Positions 8,431 to 18,669 of a DNA stretch of 64,000 nt are shown here, piece after piece (within the stretch, counting starts at the first letter, position 1; the number at the start of each line of letters is the position of its first letter). The position numbers and the translations under genes were made by a program. This stretch comes from Coriobacteriales bacterium OH1046. Its GTDB lineage: Bacteria; Actinomycetota; Coriobacteriia; Coriobacteriales; Atopobiaceae. The notes below the pieces were generated by a model. That model was not told where the DNA came from. It searched no databases and saw only the letters and a list, made by a program, of their open reading frames with translations. The stretch lies in NCBI GenBank assembly GCA_004010535.1, contig RQYE01000009.1:32001-96000 (forward strand), in the 5' to 3' direction.

Positions 8431-8907
8431 CTAAGAACGCCTCCCAGAGCCTGAGCTGTCTAAAATCCCCAGCAAGTCATCTTCAGTCTGGATAGTCAAG
8501 AGGGCGTCTATCACATCCGGTTGATCAAGGCATTCCATCAATAGCCGCAGGTTCTCAAGATGTTCATCGCTCTTCATTGCTATGAGCGGGAAAAGCAGCT
8601 TGGGGTTATCGTTTTCTCCATCGCCAAAATGAACTCTTTCCCCCACGCATAAGAAACCTATCCCGCTCTTGATAGCCCCGTTGTTCTCCCCTTCGGCATG
8701 CGGTATACAAACGTCTGGAGTAATACAGATATAGGTACCCCATTTATCTATGTTCTCAAGGACAGCCTCGTAATATCTCTCTGTCGCATAGCCATTCTTA
8801 ATGAGGGGGACAAGTGACTGGCGGATGGCGTCCCTCCAGTCATCAAAGTGATCAGCTACTTGAAAATTTCCATCTTTATAGATCTTATTTATCAAATCTA
8901 AGTTCAT
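8431..8907 (-). CDS. PTS EIIA component, fructose/ascorbate-type
   Basis: A 158-residue PTS_EIIA type 2 domain, first gene of the operon. The start at 8907 has an excellent GGGAGGGG site; the ORF-track start 15 codons upstream has none. The phosphorylated histidine lies in CIPHAEGENNG, with the following LLFPLIAMKSDEHLENLRLLM helix conserved. It accepts phosphate from HPr and hands it to the EIIB at 2565-2897. A promoter-like pair lies upstream. Confidence 0.88.
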   Translation of the reverse strand: MNLDLINKIYKDGNFQVADHFDDWRDAIRQSLVPLIKNGYATERYYEAVLENIDKWGTYICITPDVCIPHAEGENNGAIKSGIGFLCVGERVHFGDGENDNPKLLFPLIAMKSDEHLENLRLLMECLDQPDVIDALLTIQTEDDLLGILDSSGSGRRS

Positions 8908-8992
8908 ATCCCCTCCCGAGATGTATGCACTATCCTTAGCCTCTCTGGTCATGATTTGAGGCTTTTATTTGTTATGGGTAATCGTTGAGTAC

Positions 8993-9020
8993 ATTGTATT
9001 AGCAGGGAGAAAAGTTAGAA
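8993..9020 (-). promoter_or_regulatory. Putative promoter of the ascorbate-type PTS operon
   Basis: On the minus strand TTCTAA and TACAAT are separated by 16 bases and lie about 85 bases before the EIIA start, in an AT-rich stretch unlike the surrounding sequence. The match to a sigma-70-type promoter is moderate, and no regulator binding site is evident. Confidence 0.4.
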
Positions 9021-9330
9021 TTAAGTTTTGAATTTCTGGGATTTTGCTCTTCTTGAACTAATGTTCATATGCAGTTTCAGCCGCATTAGATAAAGTGGTT
9101 GTCCATTGGCATAGCCGATGATTCCACACATCTCAGCTCTCGCAGCGAGGATACGGGGGGCGGTATCTACCAGGCTACTCTGCCCGCATTTTCCTAGCTC
9201 TTCATGTGCTTTCGACATAGCTCATCACGTCAAGGCCCACTGTACGCATGCACGCTCACGACACCAATGCATCTTCGCCCGGAATCTATAGAAACCCGAA
9301 CGTGTGGGCGGCCGAGACCGTGCCGGACGG
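9021..9330. other. Gene-poor stretch without recognised content
   Basis: Between the PTS operon promoter and the DUF6429 remnant. A 65-codon minus-strand ORF (9021-9218) is open here but has no ribosome-binding site or recognisable homology. I see no RNA gene, terminator or repeat. The stretch is probably decayed accessory sequence like the pseudogene beside it. Confidence 0.4.
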
Positions 9331-9595
9331 CTAACGTTCCATCTCGGCAACGACGGCATCGAAGACCCTGTAGGGAGCCATAAGCTTCCTGGCACCCTCC
9401 TCCCCTGGTCGGTGAGGTATATGGGTTCCGCCCGACGCAGCTCGTTGATAAGTCCCTCATCGCACAAAGCATCGATGGCATCCCAATCGTAGCCCTTCCA
9501 AGAACACGTCACGGTGCCAACGTGCTCATTCTCCCTCCAGGAGGTCAGGTAGGAAGCATCGGGGTCATACCGCGGATGAGTTTCTCGCGGTCCAT
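9331..9595 (-). pseudogene. DUF6429-family remnant broken by two frameshifts
   Basis: Three reading frames on the minus strand together spell one small protein. It starts MDREKLIRG at 9595, shifts into YDPDASYLTSWREN and KGYDWDAIDALCDEGLIN with IYLTDQG, then shifts again near 9403 into EEGARKLMAPYRVF, ending in TAG at 9331. The middle block is the DUF6429 pattern (YLTSW, a K-G-x-D-W-D segment, then LTDQG). The second shift corresponds to one missing G in a G-run. Sequencing error could explain one shift, but two shifts in 265 bases favour a pseudogene. Confidence 0.6.
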
Positions 9596-9662
9596 GACGG
9601 CCTCCCAAACTCGAGCGTTACGGCGCATGGTGTCCTGAGATATATTGTTCGTAGGCACCGGC

Positions 9663-9760
9663 CCTTTCCACGAGCATCCCAGCCTAAGCACGAACATCCC
9701 GCAGGTGTTCATGAACATCCCGGGGATGATCGTGTTCGCGTGGGGATGTCCGTGGAAAGG
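9663..9760. repeat. Nested four-arm palindromic element
   Basis: Outer arms CCTTTCCACGAGCATCCC (9663-9680) and its near reverse complement GGGGATGTCCGTGGAAAGG (9742-9760) enclose an inner inverted pair built on CACGAACATCCCG and CGGGGATGATCGTGTTCG. The same ACATCCC word recurs in every arm. The element lies between the degraded DUF6429 gene and the LCP gene and has no coding potential. Confidence 0.6.
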
Positions 9761-9888
9761 TCTTCTCGGAACATCGCGCTGCCAGCTCCAACCATGCGCA
9801 TCTTTTGCAAAACCTATGATAGGGAAGCGCTTGCGGTAGAATTATGCGGATAGCGGGGGATTCGCCTCGTGCTTTCAGAGGGGTTTTC

Positions 9889-11451
9889 GTGACACGACGC
9901 GAAGCACACAGACGCATGACCTCAGAAGAGCAGGCGCGTAGATCTGCGGAGCGCCGTACGTACGCATCGCGAGAGGGCGTCCGCTCTGCGACACGCGAGC
10001 GCGCGGGTGCCAACCGCGCGGCCCGGCATGCCGGCGCACCCCAGCACGCCGCAGCACGTGCCGAGGGAGCTGCAGGTCAGTATGCCGCGCAGCGCACCAC
10101 CAGGAAGCGTTCGGGCGTCGGCAAGAAGGTCCTCATCATCCTGCTCCTTATGCTCGCCGCAGGCGGTGGGGCGTTCGCATGGTTCTATCACGACGTCAAC
10201 AGCAGGCTCTCCGAGGGCATCGACCCCCAGATGCAGCAGGTGCTCGTCGATTCCAAGCTCGACCAGCCCTTCTACATGCTCCTCCTCGGCGTTGACAAGG
10301 ATGCGGACCGGGCAGAGGAGTGGGGCGACTACGAGGGCAACTGGCGCTCGGATTCCATCATCCTCGCGCGTATCGATACCGCCAACCATCAGGTCACGCT
10401 CGTCTCTATTCCGCGCGATACCGAAGTCGACTACGGTGATGGCACCAGCGGCAAGATCAACGGCGCCTATTCGGATGGCGGCGCGGCGCATATGGTCGAG
10501 GTCGTTTCCAAGCTCGCGGGCGTTGATATCTCCCATTATGCTGAGATCGACTTCGACCAGTTCATCGACATCGTCGATCTGGTCGGTGGGATCGAGGTCA
10601 CCCTTCCCGTCCCCGTCTCCGACATGGAGAATGCGGGCATCGACCTGCCTGCTGGCACCCAGACCCTGTGCGGCGGCGACGCCCTCGGTTTGGTTCGCAG
10701 CCGCCATGCCTACGACGAGTACGGAGGCGGCGACTTCTTCCGCGCCGCCAACCAGCGCATGGTCATCGCGGCCATCATCAAAAAAGTGCTCGCGCAGCCG
10801 GTTACCTCCCTACCCGGCCTCGTCACGGCTATGGCCGACGGCGTCATCACCGACCTCACGGTGGACCAGATCATCAGCCTCGCCCTCGCCATGCGCGAGC
10901 TCGACACCGACCGCGACGTCTATGCGGGCCAGCTCCCCACCACCTCCCAATACATCGACGATGTTTGGTATGAGGAGATCGACACCGAGGCATGGATCGC
11001 GATGATGGGTCGCGTGAACGCGGGCATGCCTCCCTATGAGAGCGATGACGAGGATCTCACGATCGGCATCGCGGGCTCGGTGGGTGCAGACGGCAACTCG
11101 GGAGCCGTCGATTACGGATCCCTCGAACCCCGGTTCGACGGCGCTGTGCTCGTTCTGAACGGCTCCGGCATCGCGGGCCTCGCATCCGAGAAAGCCGACG
11201 AGCTCAGCGCCGCCGGCTACGATACGACCACCGACAACGCCGATGATTTCGAGCATGGGGCCACCCAAGTGTACTTCAACGGCAGCTCGACCGGCGCAGC
11301 GCGCGCCAAGGGCGTCATCCAAATACTCGGCCTCGATATCGTGGCCGAGAAGAACGATGGCAGCTATCCTGCGAATTACAGCGTCATCGTCGTCTTGGGC
11401 ACCGATGCCGACGCATCCGCGCAGGAGGGCGGAGCCGAGGCGGATGGGTGA
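9889..11451 (+). CDS. LytR-CpsA-Psr family cell-wall glycopolymer ligase
   Basis: About 520 residues from a GTG at 9889 with AGAGGGG six bases upstream; the ATG at 9844 in the track lacks a site. A basic, alanine/arginine-rich cytoplasmic tail of about 75 residues precedes one transmembrane helix (KKVLIILLLMLAAGGG). The LCP domain follows with RSDSIILARID, SIPRDTEVD, KINGAYSDGG, FIDIVDLVGG and LVRSRHAY, which bind polyprenyl-pyrophosphate substrates through conserved Arg/Asp. A C-terminal LytR_C domain starts near AVLVLNGSGIAG. LCP enzymes attach teichoic-acid-like or capsular polymers to peptidoglycan. The acidic inter-domain linker is typical. Confidence 0.9.
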   Translation: MTRREAHRRMTSEEQARRSAERRTYASREGVRSATRERAGANRAARHAGAPQHAAARAEGAAGQYAAQRTTRKRSGVGKKVLIILLLMLAAGGGAFAWFYHDVNSRLSEGIDPQMQQVLVDSKLDQPFYMLLLGVDKDADRAEEWGDYEGNWRSDSIILARIDTANHQVTLVSIPRDTEVDYGDGTSGKINGAYSDGGAAHMVEVVSKLAGVDISHYAEIDFDQFIDIVDLVGGIEVTLPVPVSDMENAGIDLPAGTQTLCGGDALGLVRSRHAYDEYGGGDFFRAANQRMVIAAIIKKVLAQPVTSLPGLVTAMADGVITDLTVDQIISLALAMRELDTDRDVYAGQLPTTSQYIDDVWYEEIDTEAWIAMMGRVNAGMPPYESDDEDLTIGIAGSVGADGNSGAVDYGSLEPRFDGAVLVLNGSGIAGLASEKADELSAAGYDTTTDNADDFEHGATQVYFNGSSTGAARAKGVIQILGLDIVAEKNDGSYPANYSVIVVLGTDADASAQEGGAEADG

Positions 11452-11523
11452 TTCCCCGATGATAGGCGATCACGGGCGCACAGCCGCCCTCGATGCGTCC
11501 TCCATGCGGAAAAAGGGCGAATC

Positions 11524-14013
11524 ATGAGCACGGGCGGGCATAGGGGGCTCCGCTCCATCGTACTCGCGTGCCTGCTGGCAGCCCTCCCCATCGCTGCAAC
11601 CGCAGCCGTTCTCGCAACGCCCATCCATGCCGATGAGGCCAGCCCAGATGACAAGATCGCCGTTCCGCAAGAGAACGCGCTCTTCAGCTCCACCGAGATG
11701 ATCGTCGTATTCCGGGAAGACACCTCGGAGGAGGAGATCGCGGAAACCATCCAAGAGGCCGAGACGGCAGACCCCGAAGGCGAGATGGTGGATGCCGATC
11801 GCGGTACGCTCAACAGCCCCTATGTCATCGATACCCCCATGGATGAGGTCGTGGTAAGCGTCGTGATCGATGAGGATACCCCCTTCGAAGATGCCGCCGC
11901 CGAGATCGCCGCCTCCGAGGATGTGGTCTATGTCCAACCGAATTACATCTATGTCCTGAACGAAAGCGAGGCGCAGGAGGCCGCTAGCGAAGGCCTCGGG
12001 GCAATGGCGGACGAAACCCTTGTCGACGCGGGTACCGACGACCCCTTCACATACAGCGGCGGAGCGAACAACTGGCATCTCGGCGCGATCAAGGCCAGGG
12101 GTGCCTGGGATCGCGCGAGGACCGAAGGGGCCGTCACAGTGGCCGTGGTCGATACCGGGTGCGATCTCGAGCACGTCGACCTCGTCGATAACCTCGATAT
12201 CGAGCATGCCTATCAGGCGGCAAGCAGCGGCGGTACGAGCTTCACGTACCGCAATGCCACCTATACGTTCGCCGTCCAGGCAGCGGGACCGCTCACCACC
12301 TCATTCGGCAACCGAGGCGATCTCGACACCCATGGAACGCATATCTGCGGCATCGTCGGGGCAACGGCGAACAACGGCATCGGGGTCGCCGGGGTCTCAT
12401 ACAATGCCACCGTGCTCCCCATCAATATTTTCAACAGGGCGACGTCGGAGAACGGCGAGCAGGTGATCACCGCCGACACGGCCACCGTCGTGAGCGCCTA
12501 TTCCTACCTCTTCGGCCTCGTCGACAGCGGCTCGGTCCAGAATCTGCGCATCATCAACATGAGCCTCGGAGGCTACGAGGACAGCGATAACGATATCGCC
12601 TTGCATAGCGCGCTTGCAAAGGCGCTCGCCGATTACGGCATCCTCACGGTCGTCTCCGGTGGAAACGATGGCACCGGGAAGAACAGCTGGCCGAGCGACT
12701 ACGATGAGTGCATCGCGGTCACAGCCATCCAGAAGGAGGGCTGGGAGACGGATCCCACACGTGCCGGCTACTCCGATCACAACAGCGCGAAAGACATCGC
12801 CGCACCGGGTTCCAGCATACTCTCCACCCTGCCCAACGACGCCTACGGCACCAAACAAGGCACGTCGATGGCAGCCCCCATGGTCTCCGGCACGCTTGCG
12901 CTCATGTTCGCGGCAGATCCATCGCTTTCCGCCGAGGCCGCGCGTTCCATCCTCTACGAGACGGCAACCGATCTTATGGACGAGGGCCGCGATGATTACA
13001 CGGGCTGGGGCCTCGTCGATGCCGAGGCTGCTATCGCACGGGTCCTCGGGAACGCGGGCGGGGATGAGCCCGACCCCGGCGAATCCGAGCCGGATGACCC
13101 GAGCCGGCCTATCGCAGATGGCGTCTACCTCATCGAAAGCGATCTGCAGGTTGGAATGCTCGTCGATGTTGTGGGGCAGAGCACGGAGGACGGAGGCAAC
13201 ATCGCCACGTGGAGGTCGAATGGCGGCACGAACCAGCAGTTCTCCATCATCTGGGATGCCGACGGCGGTGCCTATACCATCCGGAATGCCAACTCCGGAC
13301 TCTTGATGGATGTCGAGGGGGCCAGCACGGAGAGCGGAGCCAACGTCATCCAATGGCCTCCCAACGGCGGCCTGAACCAACGCTGGAGGATCGTTGCCGA
13401 TGGCGATGGCTATCGCATCCTCTCCGCGCTCGACTCGGAGCTCGCCCTCGCAGCACGATCCCCCTTTGCAAAGGCGGGCGCCGATATCGGTGTCAGCACG
13501 GCGGACGGCGGGAATAACCAGCTCTTCCATCTCCTGCCCATCGGCGACGCGGCAGGCTTCTCCGCCTTATGGCGCACGGTCGAGGACGGCGTTTATACCG
13601 TCTCCCCCGTCCACGCTCCCCACCTACGGCTCGATATCTCGGGTGCCTCGGTGGAGGATGGCGGCGACGCCATCGCTTGGACTGCGCACGGCGGCACGAA
13701 CCAGCAATTCCGTATCGTCTGGGACGGCGGAACGGGCTACTACCGGATCAGCTCGGTCAATTCGGGCAAACGCATCGACGTCTCGGGCGCCTCTTCCGAA
13801 AACGGGGCCGACGTCATCCAATGGGCTTCCAACGGAGGCCTGAACCAGTTTTGGGACATCCAGCAGCGGGGCGATGCCTATGTGCTGGTCTCTGCGCTGC
13901 GCCCCGACCTCGTGCTCGACATCACCGGCCAAAGCACCGAAGCGGGTGCGAATGTCGAAGTTTGGACCGACAACGGCGGTTCCAACCAGCTCTTCATGTT
14001 GAGCGCGCTCTAG
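11524..14013 (+). CDS. Secreted subtilisin-like protease with two ricin-type beta-trefoil domains
   Basis: An 829-residue exported serine protease. A signal peptide (residues about 1-38, cleavage near AIPIHADEAS-like alanines) and an I9-like propeptide (about 55-150, MIVVFRED) precede the S8 domain. The catalytic triad is visible: Asp210 in VAVVDTGCD, His270 in DTHGTHICG and Ser448 in GTSMAAP. After a DEPDPGESEPDDP linker come two consecutive ricin B-type trefoils (about 532-680 and 688-829) with repeated GGTNQQF, GGLNQ.W and GGSNQLF motifs, each with three sub-repeats. These would bind carbohydrate, targeting the protease to glycans or mucin. No sortase motif is seen. It follows the LCP gene by 72 bases. 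Confidence 0.92.
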   Translation: MSTGGHRGLRSIVLACLLAALPIAATAAVLATPIHADEASPDDKIAVPQENALFSSTEMIVVFREDTSEEEIAETIQEAETADPEGEMVDADRGTLNSPYVIDTPMDEVVVSVVIDEDTPFEDAAAEIAASEDVVYVQPNYIYVLNESEAQEAASEGLGAMADETLVDAGTDDPFTYSGGANNWHLGAIKARGAWDRARTEGAVTVAVVDTGCDLEHVDLVDNLDIEHAYQAASSGGTSFTYRNATYTFAVQAAGPLTTSFGNRGDLDTHGTHICGIVGATANNGIGVAGVSYNATVLPINIFNRATSENGEQVITADTATVVSAYSYLFGLVDSGSVQNLRIINMSLGGYEDSDNDIALHSALAKALADYGILTVVSGGNDGTGKNSWPSDYDECIAVTAIQKEGWETDPTRAGYSDHNSAKDIAAPGSSILSTLPNDAYGTKQGTSMAAPMVSGTLALMFAADPSLSAEAARSILYETATDLMDEGRDDYTGWGLVDAEAAIARVLGNAGGDEPDPGESEPDDPSRPIADGVYLIESDLQVGMLVDVVGQSTEDGGNIATWRSNGGTNQQFSIIWDADGGAYTIRNANSGLLMDVEGASTESGANVIQWPPNGGLNQRWRIVADGDGYRILSALDSELALAARSPFAKAGADIGVSTADGGNNQLFHLLPIGDAAGFSALWRTVEDGVYTVSPVHAPHLRLDISGASVEDGGDAIAWTAHGGTNQQFRIVWDGGTGYYRISSVNSGKRIDVSGASSENGADVIQWASNGGLNQFWDIQQRGDAYVLVSALRPDLVLDITGQSTEAGANVEVWTDNGGSNQLFMLSAL

Positions 14014-14029
14014 AACCTCCGCCTCGACG

Positions 14030-15094
14030 TCACACGTTGAAGCGGAAGTGCATGATGTCGCCGTCGTGGACGACGTATTCCTTGCCCTCTATGCGCAAGC
14101 GGCCAGCTGCCTTGCAACCCGCTTCACCGCCCAGCGTGACGTAATCCTCATAGGAGGCGACCTCGGCCTTGATGAACCCCCGCTCGAAATCAGAGTGGAT
14201 AACGCCGGCGGCCTCGGGCGCCTTGGCGCCGACGCGCACGGTCCACGCCTTGACCTCCAGCTCGCCTGCAGTGAAATAGCTCTGGAGTCCCAGCAGGCGG
14301 TACGCCTCCTGCGCAAGCGTCTCGAGCCCGCTCTGCTCGAGCCCGAGCGACTCGAGGTACTCGGCAGCCTCAGCGGCATCGAGTTCCGCGAGCTCGGCTT
14401 CGACCTTGGCGCAGACGGGGATGGGTTTGCGGCCGGCGATCCCCGGCAGCTCCGTGCCGAGGGCATCCTCATCCACGTTCGCCACGTAGAGGATGGGCTT
14501 CATCGTGAGCAGGAACAGATCGTGCGCCGCCGCGCGCTCCCCATCGGTCATATCGAGATCGGCCGCACGATGTCCGTCATTCAGCCATGCCTGCAGGCGC
14601 TGCGCGATGGCGAGCCTGGAAGCCTGCTCCTTGTCGCGTCTGGCCTCCTTCTCGAGCTTGGGGATGGCGCGCTCGAGCGTGCCGAGATCCGCCAGCACGA
14701 GCTCGGTCTGGATGATGTCGGCGTCATCCGCAGGATCGACGCGCCCCTCCACATGCACGACATCGGGATTGGAGAAGCAGCGTACGACCTCGCAGATGGC
14801 ATCGGTCGTGCGGATATTGGCTAGGAACTGGTTGCCGAGGCCCTCCCCCTCGTTGGCGCCCTTGACGAGACCGGCTATGTCGACGAACTCGACGGTCGCG
14901 GGCACGATGCGACCGGGATGCACGATATCGGCCAGCGCCTGCAGGCGCGCATCGGGAACGTCCACGATACCCACGTTGGGATCGATGGTCGCGAAGGGAT
15001 AGTTCGCGGCCAGACCGCCTTTCTTGGTGAGTGCCGTGAACAGCGTGGACTTGCCCACGTTGGGAAGCCCGACGATGCCGATCGAAAGCGCCAT
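14030..15094 (-). CDS. ychF: YchF/Ola1-type ATPase
   Basis: 354 residues, the usual family length. The P-loop GLPNVGKSTLF, switch region DIAGLVKGANEGEGLGN and a C-terminal TGS domain (YFTAGELEVKAWTVR, then EYVVHDGDIMHFRFNV) identify it. The base-specificity loop reads NVDE in place of the NKxD of GTPases, consistent with ATP preference. It associates with ribosomes and affects stress responses in other bacteria. It begins 12 bases after the ferredoxin gene, so the two are probably cotranscribed, and it converges with the subtilase gene with only 16 bases between. Confidence 0.95.
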   Translation of the reverse strand: MALSIGIVGLPNVGKSTLFTALTKKGGLAANYPFATIDPNVGIVDVPDARLQALADIVHPGRIVPATVEFVDIAGLVKGANEGEGLGNQFLANIRTTDAICEVVRCFSNPDVVHVEGRVDPADDADIIQTELVLADLGTLERAIPKLEKEARRDKEQASRLAIAQRLQAWLNDGHRAADLDMTDGERAAAHDLFLLTMKPILYVANVDEDALGTELPGIAGRKPIPVCAKVEAELAELDAAEAAEYLESLGLEQSGLETLAQEAYRLLGLQSYFTAGELEVKAWTVRVGAKAPEAAGVIHSDFERGFIKAEVASYEDYVTLGGEAGCKAAGRLRIEGKEYVVHDGDIMHFRFNV

Positions 15095-15106
15095 GTGCTG
15101 TCTCCT

Positions 15107-16390
15107 CTAGCTATCCTTGTCGAGCGATTCGAGCATATCGCCCATCTTGCCCAAACGTTCCCTGCCTTGGGCGATGAGCCGCCCGGCCTCCGCCTTCGCC
15201 TCGGCCTTCTTCTTGGCGATCTCCTCGGCATACGGATCGGGGATGACGAGCTCGTTCGCATTGAGCGGCACCATCGTGAGCGCGCCCTCGGGGCAGGCAT
15301 CAGCGCAGAAACCGCAGTTCGTGCAATAGGGGACCTCGATCTGGACATTGCCGCGTTTGTCGAGGTCGAGGGCATGCGTGGAGCAGGCGAGCGCACACTC
15401 GCCGCACATCGTGCAGCGCGTGGAATCGCAGACCGGCACCTTGAGGCCGGTGATATGCTCGGCCAAGCCCGGATCGCGCTGGAGCGCCTCGAGCATGAGC
15501 TTGCGCCGGGCGGTGAGCTGGCGCTGCTTGTTGGTCGCAGTGCGCGCGCCCACGGCATTCTCAAGGCTCGCTGTGAGCTCGTTCATGCGGTTTGCATGAT
15601 CTTGGATCTTGGCCGCGATAGCCTTCGCACCGGCAAGGGCAGGGTTGACGCCCGTCACCAAGCGCTCTCCTGCTTGGAGCGCACCGCTCACGAACTGGCT
15701 GCGCTTATAGGCGCGGGTGTACTCGTGGTCGAGATCGGCCTCGTCGACCTCGAGACCCACCGAGGCATCCGCCCACTGCTCCGCCGTGGCGATCTCCTCG
15801 GAGAGCATCTCCTCGCCCGTGGTCGTGCGGCACCGGTCGCAGATGCCCATGGGCAGGTAGACGCTCACGTTGCTGTAGTCGGCGAGGATGGCGAACCACA
15901 CATCGCGCGGGATGAGCCCCACGCAGGCGAGCACCACCTCGTTGCCAAGGGGGAGCCGTCCCAGGGCACGGGTGCAGGTGATGTAGCACTGCTTGTAGGC
16001 GGACGCCTTGCGCGCCACCATCTCGTAGAGGTTCTTGGGCATGCGGCTGCGCACGAAGAGGGCATCTGCGGGACAAATCGCGGCGCAGAGCCCGCACTTA
16101 CGGCAGCTGTCGTCGATCTTGACGGCTTTCTCATCGATGCGGATGGAATCCGTGGGGCAGATATCCATGCAGCGGGTGCAGATCGTGGGGTCCTGCGTGG
16201 ACACGCGCACGCAACGCGCCGAATTGGCAACGGGGACTTCCTTGTAGTCGGCGGGATTCCAAGTTTTCTTCTTGCCCGGATCCTGCATCAAGCTGTCTGC
16301 GATGCCGCCGAGGGGATTCGAGAACGCCTGCCAATCGCTCTGCAGATCGATGAGCTCGTCGAGAAAATCGCGTTCGTCTCTTTTGGCCAT
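15107..16390 (-). CDS. Multi-cluster 4Fe-4S ferredoxin-like protein
   Basis: A 427-residue soluble protein. The ATG at 16390 is preceded by GGAAAGGGGGAGG; the longer track start is rejected. Two bi-cluster ferredoxin regions are visible. The first is near residues 60-105 (CTRCMDICP, CRKCGLCAAICP) and the second near 325-385 (CTMCGECALACS, CTNCGFCADACPEGA). A middle cysteine pair (GICDRCRTTTGEE) and a long alpha-helical segment lie between. No flavin or catalytic domain is recognised, so its job is probably electron transfer. It is in an operon with ychF. The family looks common in anaerobes but I cannot name a characterised member. Confidence 0.8.
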   Translation of the reverse strand: MAKRDERDFLDELIDLQSDWQAFSNPLGGIADSLMQDPGKKKTWNPADYKEVPVANSARCVRVSTQDPTICTRCMDICPTDSIRIDEKAVKIDDSCRKCGLCAAICPADALFVRSRMPKNLYEMVARKASAYKQCYITCTRALGRLPLGNEVVLACVGLIPRDVWFAILADYSNVSVYLPMGICDRCRTTTGEEMLSEEIATAEQWADASVGLEVDEADLDHEYTRAYKRSQFVSGALQAGERLVTGVNPALAGAKAIAAKIQDHANRMNELTASLENAVGARTATNKQRQLTARRKLMLEALQRDPGLAEHITGLKVPVCDSTRCTMCGECALACSTHALDLDKRGNVQIEVPYCTNCGFCADACPEGALTMVPLNANELVIPDPYAEEIAKKKAEAKAEAGRLIAQGRERLGKMGDMLESLDKDS

Positions 16391-16451
16391 GGCCCTCCCC
16401 CTTTCCAACCCCTCTAGTATTGCACAAGCCGAATGGCAAACACCGCAAGGG

Positions 16452-16545
16452 CATGGCACCAGATGGCCTCTATCCACACGAACTTGGCACCAGAAGACCA
16501 GCGCCACCCCCATGGATGGGAACATCCCGCTGCCAGGGGCTCGTC
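16452..16545. repeat. Degenerate copy of the four-arm repeat
   Basis: ATGGCACCAGATGGCCTC resembles arm one of the repeats at 46864 and 48209, and TTGGCACCAG followed by CCCCCATGG resembles their second arm with its central CCATGG. The right-hand arms are poorly preserved. It lies between groEL and the ferredoxin gene. Confidence 0.35.
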
Positions 16546-16557
16546 CCGGAAGAGGAA

Positions 16558-16585
16558 GATCCGGAGGCCGAGAGACCTCCGGATC
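16558..16585 (-). terminator. Hairpin downstream of groEL
   Basis: GATCCGGAGG and CCTCCGGATC form a perfect 10-bp stem with an 8-base loop, about 50 bases past the groEL stop. The downstream tract on the minus strand is TTCCTCT and not a clean U-run, so termination strength is uncertain. Confidence 0.55.
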
Positions 16586-16632
16586 CAGAGAAAAGCACTT
16601 TGCATCGCGGGATCTTCGAACCCCGCGAACGC

Positions 16633-18276
<1,644 letters not shown>

Positions 18277-18289
18277 TCAATCCTCCGAA

Positions 18290-18580
18290 CTAATCCTCGA
18301 TGATGGCATAGACGTCATCGGCGCGCAGAAGCAGGTACTCCTCGCCGTCGAGCTTGACCTCGTTGCCGCCGAATTTGCCGTAATAGACCCGATCGCCGGG
18401 CTTGACGTCCAAAGCGATGCGCTCGCCCTTGTCGTTGCGCTTGCCGGCCCCGACGGCGATGACCTCGCCCTGCTGCGGCTTCTCCTGCGCGCCAGAGGAG
18501 ATGTAGAGACCCGATGAGGTCTTCTCCTCCTTGGGAGCAGGCTTGACCAAAACGCGATCACCCAACGGTTTAAGTGTCAT
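18290..18580 (-). CDS. groES: GroES co-chaperonin
   Basis: 96 residues starting MTLKPLGDRVLVKP at 18580 with a perfect TTAAAGGAGG upstream; the seven-residue longer start overlaps that site and is rejected. The mobile loop (TSSGLYISSGAQEKP) and the C-terminal strand are present. It caps the GroEL chamber. A 22-bp dyad, not a CIRCE element, lies in the leader region. Confidence 0.97.
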   Translation of the reverse strand: MTLKPLGDRVLVKPAPKEEKTSSGLYISSGAQEKPQQGEVIAVGAGKRNDKGERIALDVKPGDRVYYGKFGGNEVKLDGEEYLLLRADDVYAIIED

Positions 18581-18647
18581 AGCAATGCCTCCTTTAAGCA
18601 TACGATACCCGGTACCGTGCGAGTACCGCTCAATCCAACGTTAGGTA

Positions 18648-18669
18648 TCTTACCCACATGCGTGTAAGA
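18648..18669. promoter_or_regulatory. 22-bp dyad upstream of groES
   Basis: TCTTACCCACATGCGTGTAAGA is a near-palindrome (9 of 11 positions pair) about 70 bases before the groES start. It resembles neither CIRCE (TTAGCACTC-N9-GAGTGCTAA) nor HAIR. It may be a heat-shock or other repressor operator. Confidence 0.35.

Noticed and set aside
9640-9780. CRISPR array
   Set aside because: Repeated words are inverted and nested with no regular spacers, and no cas genes are present anywhere in the window.
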